From: Sipunculus nudus
Lineage: Eukaryota > Annelida > Sipuncula > Golfingiida > Sipunculidae
Direction: 5' to 3'
Assembly: GCA_026874595.1 (NCBI GenBank)
Contig: CM049322.1
Span: 21,404,400 to 21,468,399 of the forward strand
DNA length: 64,000 bases
Shown here: piece after piece, positions 49,401 to 61,600 of the stretch
Position numbering within the stretch: position 1 is the stretch's first letter
Layout: every line of letters begins with the position of its first letter
The notes under the pieces: model-generated
What the model was told of the DNA's origin: nothing
The model's input: the letters and a program-made list of their open reading frames with translations, nothing else
Database searches by the model: none
Program-made: the position numbers and the translations under genes

Positions 49401-52400
49401 ATTAAACATAGAATGTAATACGCGGCCAGACACGAGTGCTACAAAAGGAGTTACGCCCGTGTCGAGTAATAAAAAGAGCACATGTAACAGGCACCCAGAG
49501 CACAATTGGGAATTTTCTTTTAAGCGCGATTTCTCAACAAGAACATGCTTGATATTTTTTATTTACACAGCGATGATTGCTACCTATAAGGGCTCCATTT
49601 CTATCGAATTGCAGACCTGTCGGAATTCCAGTATGGCCACCAGAGCACGATCGTTAATTTTCTTTCGCAACCGATATCTCAACTAGAACATGCTTGATAT
49701 TTCTCAAATTCACAGGGATCATTGGTGCCTATGAGGGCTTTTGAATTATTGAAATAAAGACTTGCACAACATCAAATATGGCCAACAGAGTACAATTCGT
49801 GATTTTCTATTGCACACATTATTTTAGACATATCTTCTGTAATATTATTAGAACCAGTAGGATTTTTCCCCTCATACATATTTCTGTTTGTCATATTTTC
49901 AATTTTAACCTTAACTTTTTTACTCATATGTAAACTATTTCAGCACTACCAGAAATGCGGGACCCTTAGAGGACCATCATTGTCCGACGACGTCTTATTT
50001 ATTTTTTCTTTCTTTTCAGGATACAGAATTGTCGAAGAGGGCGTGGAGGGTACTGGGCGAGTTGAAGTTGAAATTGACGGTGAGAATATATTAATAACCT
50101 GAAATCTTTTCACCCTTCTTCAGTTTCAAAATATCTAAAACCGCCAATGTTGAAACGTTTACCTGGGGAATAGTAATTTTTTTTTATGATTTAAACCCTG
50201 TTATACCTCTACTACGGTTTTATCTGATATGCATCTTTGTTTATATACAGTAATACTCCTGTCCATGTTATACATTTAAGCGATTAGCGAAGTCCTATGT
50301 ATTCATCTGATATATTTGTTTCCAAATTTAGTGTTCTCGAGTGTGCATAAAGATTCTTGACTGTCAAAAATGTCACCCACCTCATATTGTGCCCATGCTG
50401 TAACGTCATTTGTATTTGTTGTATCTCATGCTTTAAATTGTGACAGGACCTCATTGAAAAAAAGCACTAGCTAAATAAGCTATCCAGCTGAAATATATTG
50501 AATAAGAAAAATAAAGAAAGAAATATCACTTCGAATTCTCTCAATTGTGGATAGGCCCTTTCCCAGATAAGTGGAAGATCAGTTCTAAAAGTAGGCCACA
50601 TATCAAAACTGGCAGATCCACCTACCATTCTGTTGATTTTATGTGCGTATTTAGCTCAACTGACTGTAAGTCATTAGAGGTATTGCGTTCGCCCTTTGTC
50701 CGTCCGGCCGTCCGGTTGTCCGCCTGTCTGTCCGTCCGTTAACAGGGCGCAAATCGTTACCATTTGACCATTTGAGAATTCTAACTGTACATCCGGTGAG
50801 TTCCTAGGCAAATCTACTAGGAAACCTAAAATCAAGTCATGGTGACCTATATTCTGCAGCCTACGGACAGAATACCTGATTTTGGCACTCATATAGTCGG
50901 ACATGGTAGCCAATGTATCCATTAGACCTAGAACCTCTAAATGTAACATTCTGGCAGATCCTGGGCAAATGTCAATGGAGACCTGATATTAAGTCATTGT
51001 GAACTGTTTTCTGTAACCTACGGGCCGAAAACATGATCTTTGCACCCAAGCAATCAGCTTGTTTTGCCTATACAGTCTTCTAATGTAATATTAAGGGAGG
51101 CCCTGAGCAAATGTATGAGAAAACATGAACTTAGGTCACCGTGAACTCAAATCTGTAAGCTATAGAAAAAAGATGTCATTTAAGGACCTTGAAAATCAGA
51201 TGGGCATAGATTGTGTCCATTAGGCCTAGAATTTTCTATTTCAACATCAAGAAAGGTTCTAGACAAATCTCGTTGAAAACCTGACATATGGTCATGGTCA
51301 ATTTGCTATATTATGGGGCCTTGACAATCAGGGATAAAACGCTCGGCTCTCTCCGCTGGCGACCCGGGTTTGATCCTAAGCATAGCTATGAGAATGGGTT
51401 GTAATTGCCCGTCCAAAGCCGGTGGTTTTTCTCCGGGTTCTCAGGTTTCCTTCACCTTTATAGTCTATTGAACTTCAAAATCTGACCCATTGAGAGTGCC
51501 GCGATTAGTTTTTTATAGCTACCATTGGATTTGTACAATCCATGTAAAATAAATAAGATTATATTTTGTTTATAATTTGAATTTGAGCACACAGACAGAG
51601 TACACATTGTATCTATTTTCCTTAAAGTGGCTTGTTTATTGTCTAATAAGTTCCAATATAATATTATTGAAACAATAAACGATGATGGAAGATTAATTAT
51701 AATCAAATTAGAAATATGTAATACTTTATTTATATTAATAAATATTAATTCTCCAAATACAGAGAGATATATAATAAAATATATGAACAAATTTTAAAAG
51801 TGACACAAGATGATAATGTTATATTGGAAGGGACTGGAACTGTGCTCTTACAGGGGAAGATAAAAAGGGGGACAAATGGTGCTGAAAACAAAGGTTATTA
51901 AAGAAATCATTAAAATAAAAAAATATTAAATGTAAAAGATATATGGAGAATTAAATATCCAGAAAAAGAACAATATACTAGGCAACAGAAGTAAAACTAT
52001 ATAGTAGAATAGACTATTTTCTCATTTCCAGTCATTTATAAGACTGTGTCCTAGATGTTGATATTATCCCAGCATTTAAGTCGGATCATTGAGGAATAAC
52101 TATAACATTTAAGAACCTTCAGATTATATTAGACGGAAGGCTTATTAGAAATATAACAATCAACTTTTAGAGGATAATAAATTTATTGTTTTCATGAACA
52201 AACAGATAGATGAATGGCTGGAAGTCTTTGGGAATTAATTAAGTACAGAATCAGAAGAAGAACCATTTATAAGGATACTAAAGAGAGAGAGAGATGCTTC
52301 TTATGAGTGAAGCTTTGGAAGACCTAGGAGATGAAAGGGAAACGTGTGAATTATTATATCAAGAATTACAAGAGCTTTATGAAAAAAAGTACAGGGAATT

Positions 52401-55400
52401 ATTACAAGAGCTAAAATAAGATGAATCGAGTATTGTGAAAAAAGTACAAAATATCTTCATAAACTAGAAACAAGAAAATGAAATAAGAAACATGTTAAGC
52501 TTTTGAATAAGGAAAATGGAAATTCTGTAACAGGTAAAAATAATATTTTAGCTGAAGAAAAGATTTTTTTTTCATAATCTATCCTCTTCTGAAGTAAATG
52601 ATACAGAAATCTCGAAACCAACTGTTTTTTTTTAATAATAAAACTATTCCTAGATTAACAAATGAAGATCAGGAGCACTGTGAAGGCAATTTAACAATTG
52701 AGGTATGTTTTTAAGTATTGACAACATTTAAAAAGGAAAAATCACCAGGGAATGATGGATTAACAGCAGAGTTCTATAAAACCTGTTGGAATACAATAGG
52801 ATCTATAACTGTGCATAGTTTTGATTTATCACTTGATCAGGTTAGCCTGACTCCATCACAGCGGCAGTTTGTAATTACATTAATTGAGAAGAAAGATAAA
52901 GATCGAACAAAATTAAAGAATTGGCGTCAAATCTTGTTATTAAACACCGATTATAAAATAATGACGTAAGCCTTATATTTTAGAGTTAAACCTGTTTTGT
53001 CAAAAATCATACATAGAAACCAATTTGGATATGTAAAAAATACATCTATGACAGAGGCAATAAGAACCATCTTAGATTCTTAATTTTATATTATAAATGT
53101 AAATAAATGGTTCGTTGGCGTTCTTCTGTAAGTCACTACATCAGTCAGGTTTAACATATGTAAAACACTTATTTGGTGTGAATGGGAATCAAGTAAGTTT
53201 TAAAGAGCGGGAAGAGAAAGAAGTAAAACAAAGAGATTATTTGGTTTATAGATCAGTAATTAAAAAAAAGTAAAATATTGACTCATTGGAGATATAATGG
53301 AGACAGTTGATGTTACAAAATGTATTTAATTGCAAAACAAGACAAGGGCCAGTGGCAGTTGAAACTGTTATTGCAAAGCAGGTTTATGATTATTTTATGT
53401 CTTTTAAAACACAGGATTCCAGAACAAAGCAATAGTTTAGAACTAAATATAATGTAACATGAAGAGTGGGGTCTTTTATATACCATTATGTAAAGAAAAG
53501 AAAGTGAGTTTCAGTTAAAAAATTCCATAATTATTTATATCTTAAAGATAGATTATATAAGTTTGGTTTTACTGAAAACCCATATTGAAGGTTTCGCAAT
53601 ACAGAGGTGGAAACGTATGAGCATTTATTTTTTAATTGTTCTACTGTTAAACAGGTTTGGCAAGATATAAGCATTTTTTATGGTTTACTTATTAGTTTAT
53701 TTACAGAAACGGATATTATTTTTGGAATATCTCAAAAGAACATAAGAATGGAAAATACAATTCTTATTCATGCAAAAGCTTTTATATATAGAACTAAATA
53801 TTCTGTTCAGATAAACCTTGAACACTTTAAAAAATACATGGGTTATCAAAGGGAGATATAATGTACAGATAAGCCTGCAGAAAAAAATAGAAACTTTTGG
53901 GGTAAAATATCAGAAGGACAATGGAAACTTGATCCGTACCTACACAATAGATAATTTGTATGACACAATATGTTTGACATGTAAAGGAAAACAATTATAT
54001 TGAGCTTGTTTTACTTAACATTACAAGTATTTCAGAAATTATATATAGATGGAAAAGGTGATAAGTTGTTAATCATACAATACTTTCAACAAAAAAGGTT
54101 AATATTTATGTGTATATGTATTTTTTATTGAGTACTCATTTTGTATGTTGTTTTTGTTACTGTTTGGTGTACTTTCTTGTAATCATTTGTGTTATTACTT
54201 CTGTAATTTTTTGGTTAAAAAAAAAGAAAAAGAAAATATATTTTCCTTAGAAACTTCTATTGTAAAATCAGGTTAGGTCATAGACAGGTCTCTTTTGAAT
54301 CCCGAAGTCTGCTCACTAAATTCTTATAATAAATGTCATGTAAAGTCAGGGCACAGATTGTATCCTTAAGCCCTAAAATATTCTAAAACAGCATTCAGGT
54401 AGGTCTTGGCAAATCCATTCGAAAACTGCAAGTTACAGGCCTAAAATATGATTTGAACACCTAGAACGTCAGATGAGTATACATTTTATGAATTAGGCCT
54501 TAATCCTGGACAAATCTTATGTGAAATTTCAAATTAGGTCATGATGACAATTTAACATTGCGGGATATTATGCATTTATGGTGTACCTGATAAAATGAAC
54601 GTGCATCACCCTGGTATAATCATAGTACAAAAAAACCGCCAAACCAGTGTATTCATAACCATATCATTCACATTGGTACTTTGGCAAAGGTTTGTGGCCT
54701 TTTCAACTAAACTCAGACACAACAGACGGCAAAATGGCAGGGGCATGCATCCACTGGTATGCAGACTTTCATTTGTACATGTAGTAAATGGCCTGCGCCT
54801 GGAGAGCTTTTATTCTTAATCCAGTTTGAGTTAATTGCTGTTCACCAGGTTATCGGCTTTTCCATGATCCTATTACTGTTGTATAACTTTGGTCTAATCA
54901 AATTGTTAATTTCTTTAATCATCATCGGTAAACGTCTCACAACTTTCATTAGAGTATGTGTAAAGAGGTTTTCCTCGAGTTTTACCTTGATGGCCTCGAG
55001 ATTATAGAAATCCTGGGGTTAAGGGGGCTTTCACAAATTCACTGATAGCAACACGGATCATCGCGTACTCTAATCTCTGGTATTCTGGCGGCCAGCGCCG
55101 CAATTTCGTCAGACCGTACGAGCCATTACAGGCCACTTTACTTATCCATCTTCATTCGTATATAATACCTGAAGGACACGTGGCTGTGTTTATTTTCCTA
55201 TATAACATTTATAAAACAGCTAAGGTTTGGGCTTCTTTTAAATTATTTCCAAATCAGTTTCTGATATTTATCAATTTACTGAGAATTTGTTGTTTTTACA
55301 ATAAAAAAGGCCATCAATTTTGTTGGAGATAATGCTGAACATATATACAAATCAAACAATACGTATGTTAAAGGCCTTCCGCATGGCATAAAGGCTAGAG

Positions 55401-58400
55401 CAAACTAGAGAAGGCCAAACCATTCACTACTCTCCTTCAGGTAGACCACAGGTCATGTATATAAACAAGACCACGTGACCTTAAATAAAATATTAACATA
55501 TCTTTCATTCTTGTGAATCCCATTCCTCTGCCCTTTACTTTTACATATATTCCATTTATGCACACGACTATTTCAAAGCCACTTTTTTGCATACCGCAAT
55601 ATGATATCTCACCTAAATTTGATTCCCGCCACACTCGGAGCATATTTAATGAGATCAGAGGTTACAAGAAATGCGAGGGGCAGATTATGCACCCAGTGGT
55701 ACTCCTTGATTTCTGAATGCCCCATACCGGTGGGCTCTGTATGCCTCAGCCGACATGTAAGCAAGGGGTTGTGGTCAATGTAATAACCCCCTAGTAATCA
55801 GACAATAATGTTTTTTTTTTTAAATTAAATATATTAATCAGCAGAATTATAGACTTTGGTTTTGTTTCAGAATTTACTTTGAAATATTATTACCTATACC
55901 TGGTGTGGGTGCGTTTATAAATAAATGCCTATTGATTACCCTAACACTAATATATAGTGTAATATCCAATCTTGACAATAAATTGACGGCACTGTGAACA
56001 TCCGATTAACGCCTGCTTCCGTTTCCAGGTTATTTTGGGACAGTTTGTGATGATGGATTCGACGAATATTCAGGAGAGGTATTTTGTCGATCTGTGGGTA
56101 AGTAACACTAAATTAATGGCACGGTTGATAATTTGTTATTGCCAGTGATTGAAATGTTCTGGTCTTTAAACTGCATTTAATGAAGGTGCTACCCCCTTTG
56201 CAATAACGGGCACTATCGGTGTATCTCTTTTGGATATGTTCTGAATTATCCACGGGAAGAGATTATTATCCACCCACGGCCCGCGGGTGTGTTTTCCACC
56301 GTGCTCGGGTTCACAAGTATGCAAACATATCATGATAGGAAGAGTTTCATACCATGCCGTAAAACGGAACTCTGCAGACGTATATGCTTAGATTAAGATA
56401 AAACAGCATGATAAAATGGAGGCTGCATTTTCTGCATATAAATAAATGACATACCTTTGGTAAGAATTAACGAGTTTTGATAAATTTTGAAAATATTTAT
56501 AAGCTCTCACATATATTATCATGGCATAAGTAGCAATCGCGTTTTTTGCGGAGGTAAACATGTAGTTGTGAAGTGCATTCTAGTTTTTATTTTATTTTTA
56601 TCAGGGTTTAAAGGATATCTCGGTTTATGGAATGACGTACCCCCTGGGGAAGGTGAAATACATCTGAGTCAGATAAAATGTACCGGGAAAGAAACTGGAC
56701 TTTATGACTGTCCAAGGAGCAAAGATGTTGGTGCCACGGGATGTGAGCATTCGGAAGATGTCGGGGTCCGCTGTTTGACAGAAAATACCGGTAATGTTCA
56801 ATTATAATGATTAAATTTGATGGAAGGGAATATCAGATAATCGAATATGATGGCACAGGTCTTGAATTTTATATGACACCAGAATTAAGTATCGGGCGAA
56901 CTACATATATGTCCACTCTAGTGTCTCTAATCACAGTTTCTAGTTTCTGCATTACATGTATTCCCGTTTATGAAATAAAAATGAAATTCCGAAGGATGAA
57001 GAAAAACAACAACAACACGTTTTAGCTCAGCTGACTGTAAATTATCTGAGCTATTGCGATCACCTTTTGTCCGTCGTCCCTCCGGATGTTTGGCTTGCCG
57101 GCCGTCCGTCCGTTAACAGGGCACAAATCGTAACAGTTAAACCTAGAAACTTTTAACTTTACATTCTGGGAGGTCCTAGGCAAATCTCCTCGGAAACTAG
57201 AAATTAGGTCATGGGGACCTTTATTTTGGGCCTTTCTGGCCGAAAACATGATTTGTTGCTCCCAGAGAGAGAGTCAGACGTGGCACAAAATGTATACATG
57301 AGGCCTAGAATCCTCTAACGTAACAAATGTCCTTTGAAACCTGATATTAGGTTACTGTGACCTATAGTTTAGACCTATTTACCTAAAGCATGATTTTGAA
57401 CACCCAGACAGTCAGACGTGGCTCAGATTGTATCTGACCTAATATTCTGAGACAGCCTAGGCAAATGTTCTTTGAAACCTGAAATTTGGTCACCGTGACC
57501 TATAGGAAAAGGTGTCATATGAACACCCCACACAGTCAGAAGGGGCACAGATTGTATCCATGAGGGATAGACTCGACTAGCTTATGATTTAGGGAGGTTT
57601 TTGGCAAACCTCCTTCGAAACATAAAATTAAGTAATAACGATCTTTTTTCTGTAACCTACAGGAACAGAGGTGACATATGGGCACCCTGAATGTCAAATG
57701 GGCACCCTGAATGTCAAATGGGCATTAGGCCTAATCATCCGGGGAGCAATATCAAAAGAGGTTATAGGCAAATTTCTTTGGAAACAAGAAATTAGGTCAT
57801 GGTGCACAAGTTAGGTTCTATGCGCTATGAGACTTAGCGATGTGACTATGAACAACCAGACAAACAAGTTACATATTGTATATATTTTCCTTTGAACCTT
57901 CTATTGAAAAGTCAAGGGGGCGGGGGGCATTCGTAAGTCTCCTTCGAATCCTGAACTCAGTAACTAATTCTAATAAATAGGATGACTCTTCGAGTTAAGC
58001 AGGATGCCAAGCACCCAGTCAGTTTTTAATTCCCTGATGTTCCAGGTAGGACTTGCATGAAATATAATAACTATGACCTTTATTGAATTTGTGGATTAAA
58101 GGTCAAGTTCACGAGTGGGGTTTATCCTTTGCTTAGTGTTCAGATGAAACACTCTTGTTAGGTTTGAGTCATTCTTCACATTGTTGGTACTTATTTCTTG
58201 AAGAAATAGTTTAATAAGTTTTGTGGTCAGGAGGTCAAAGGTTACACATTCTTCAAATATATCAGTAGTGTTATATATGTTAACTTGTATTTTGGAACTG
58301 CCAGGTCTCAACAGTCATGTCATTTTCTACTACATGTTGTTTTTTTAATTGTACTGAAGCTCACAAACCACAACACTTTTATCTATTTCAGCAGTCGATG

Positions 58401-58557
58401 AACGTGTTACTCTACATTTTTGTTTTCTCATTGGTCATGGGTAGATTCATAAATTGAACAGACCTGGTTGAGCTTTTTAATTTTATATCTTGACTGAGAC
58501 CATAATATATTCATGCTTTTGCAACACACGCACACACACACACACAAACACACATAT

Positions 58558-58627
<70 letters not shown>

Positions 58628-61600
58628 CTATTATCCTACACAGTTTGAACAAAATAAAAAAAAAACATGTTACTCAAATATATGAGGAGAAGTTGTGAAT
58701 GTCGGCCCATACCTCCATTGGTCACACTTGCCAGACAAACATCATCATCAAAGGGTCACAAGTTACCTCTCCCAAGGAGGTTATGTTTTTGCCAACGTTG
58801 GTTTTTTTGTGTGTGTGTCATTCTGTCTTCTTTGTCTGTTCAGAATATTCTTAAAAAGTTATGTACGGATTTTGATGAAATTTTCAGCTCGGCAATTATA
58901 CAATGTTGGGGGTGATGCAGATCACCATCTTGTTTTAAGAAAATGCTGTACTTCCGCCAATGCCATATGGGAGTAATGAGCAGCCTTGGTAATTTAGTGG
59001 CCTCTAGATGGCGCTCTGTGTCAGTATGCATATACTTTCAGTGACTGTCCTGCTGTGTGTATCACACATTTCTGTCTATGCCATATGGGGGCAATGGGCT
59101 GTTTAGACGGAAGACTGTGCTCTCTAAGTGTTTTCTATTTTATTCTTTTTTTTTCATTTCCTTAATTTATTGGTACATTAAGATGTTATTACTTACTGTG
59201 TCTGCTTTTGTCTTTCATGGCCGCAGCTTGTCATGGGCTCATACCGTACGGTATCGTAACCGCAAGTTCTGGAGACCCAACCAATATATATTTTGATTCA
59301 CGGGGCGGATGGTCAGCCGAATCCGCGGCAGCAGGCTGGGTTATGGTAAGATTTAAGATCATTCAGTAAACGTCGGCCGATCATTGTCTATAAGGCCTCT
59401 TACGACTCAGTGGTAAACCGAAAATATTGTACCGGATGGCCATTTCCACCTTCTCGTCATAGAAAAAATGTCAGCATTCCAATATTATAAATAATTTAAT
59501 ACATCTTTTCCAATACAACAAACTTATTGATCTATATTGCGGTGTAATATCCATTACACAGTATTGTAAATATAAACAAAAATTTACACTTGTTGATATT
59601 ATACTCTTATCCAAACACCTGCCCACCTAAAGTTTCGCTATATTTCGTTCAAATATATTTTGCTTGAAACTACAAATTAGCTTTCATCAAAGGAAGAGAT
59701 GTGGCGATGTTTGATGATCTCAAAAATATGAAACAAATATAGTTACTTTGCGACGCCAAGACTGTTAACTTCTCTTCAAAGAGGTGCAGAAACGATGCAT
59801 TTTGATGAAGTGGCCATCATCTTTTAATCCAAGTGATGTAGGAGGGATGTATGTGTGACGCAACAAACATGTTACTTTCAAATACCACCATGACATCATC
59901 AATCGATACGTTGCTGTAGTTTTAGTCCGCCATCTTAGGTTGTCACTGATGTGTCGCAAAAGCGTAAAACCTGTTTAGTCATTTGTCTCTCTCAATTAAT
60001 CATACGGAATCAATACACGAGAGACTGATATTTTGCTGTTAGATAATCGCCACATTTGCCTTGTTTGCCTTTTGTGTACATAAAAGTCAGCTTTGGTGCA
60101 TTGTATAAAAAATGATCCCGAAAACATAGGTCAACAGGGGCATTTGAAGGAAGAATATCCGATTCACCTTTCTCTAGAACTGTTGACGATTTGTAAAACT
60201 AAAATCTGACAATCGAGAGATACTTGGCATGGCTAGTTCAACACGTGACTGACCACGTGACTGAAATGGAGGGACTAGGGAGTCACCAGTGTAGTATGCC
60301 ATCATAACAAGAGATGGTCAAGGGAACGTGGGTTACATTTTGTTTATAGTAATTAAAATACAACTGTTGTTATCTAAATGTATGTATCTTGTAGGATTTA
60401 GTATTACGCACGGTGATATTAACCTGAATTGCCATATAGTCCAGTTTATTATAATTTTGTTATGAAAATATTTGAAATTACTGTCTCAGCTTATTATTTT
60501 GTGTTATTCATGTAACTTTACCTTGCATATGATGACCTTTCAATAGAACACACATTCCTGCATATTTTATGGTCAAATTGATATATTTTATCTTTAACTA
60601 AGGTTATACAGAATTTCCTTAAATGTATACACAGTTTAATGAAAAGAGATTTACAAATGTATATTTTTTTTCAGATCGACCTCTATTTCAATCACAAGAT
60701 CACCGGAATACGCACGATGGCCCACAAGACTGAACCTAACTGGGTGACCGAATTCCGCTTCCATGTATATAACGAAACATGGTATTTCAATAAGGACCCA
60801 AGTGGGAATGAAAAGGTAATTGTGAAACGTGTAGAACTCATAGTAACATGGTCAGATATGTCCAATAAAAAAGGGTTCTTGATGGTTCTTTTAAGGACCT
60901 ATATGGTTCTATCTGCAACAATGATTCTTTACGGAACAGTGCCCAGTGAAAATGTTCGATCTGGCACTGGAGATTCCTGCACTGATCATAACTTGTAATA
61001 AGGTACTAGATGGAACTTGCAAGACAGTATGTAAATTCCATGGCCTGAGTGAGTATACTTTGCTCTTGCTAGTGGTTACTTATATATGCTTTCCACTTTA
61101 TTGTAGCATATGTAAACACACTATATATGGGTCCATCTTGTTTTCCCTCAAAGCGGCAATTTTTCTATATTTGCAAGGGGTTTTATGCAAACACTGATGA
61201 AAATCTGGGAGACTCCCTCTTTTATATGAATAAATCAATTCAAATAAAAGTGCATTTTTGTGCACTAGGGAATACGCGGCTCCTTAATCAGACTCCCAGA
61301 CTACAATGCCTCCATCTTTGGACATTTCAGCACAACGGGCAGAAATTTTAGAAATGGGGACCGTTATCATGTCTGTATCCACTATTATTCGTAAGGTTCG
61401 GGTATATCAATGATTCAAATCAGGTGTTTTTACTAGAAAATGCACAGTTATTCTGTATTCTGCACGGGGCTGTTTTACACGGAATATGATGTTTCTTGGA
61501 GAAGGTAATATGTTTTTTTCTTTCAGGTTTACAAGGGCAATTTTGATGGCACTAATATTAAGAGCAATTTTTGGTGGCCTCCTCTTAGGGGAACTCAAGT

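Noticed and set aside
60639-60998. Exon 12 extended past 60815 to a stop
   Set aside because: The conserved F5/8C pattern stops at the GTAATT donor and resumes at 61527; the extension is intron.
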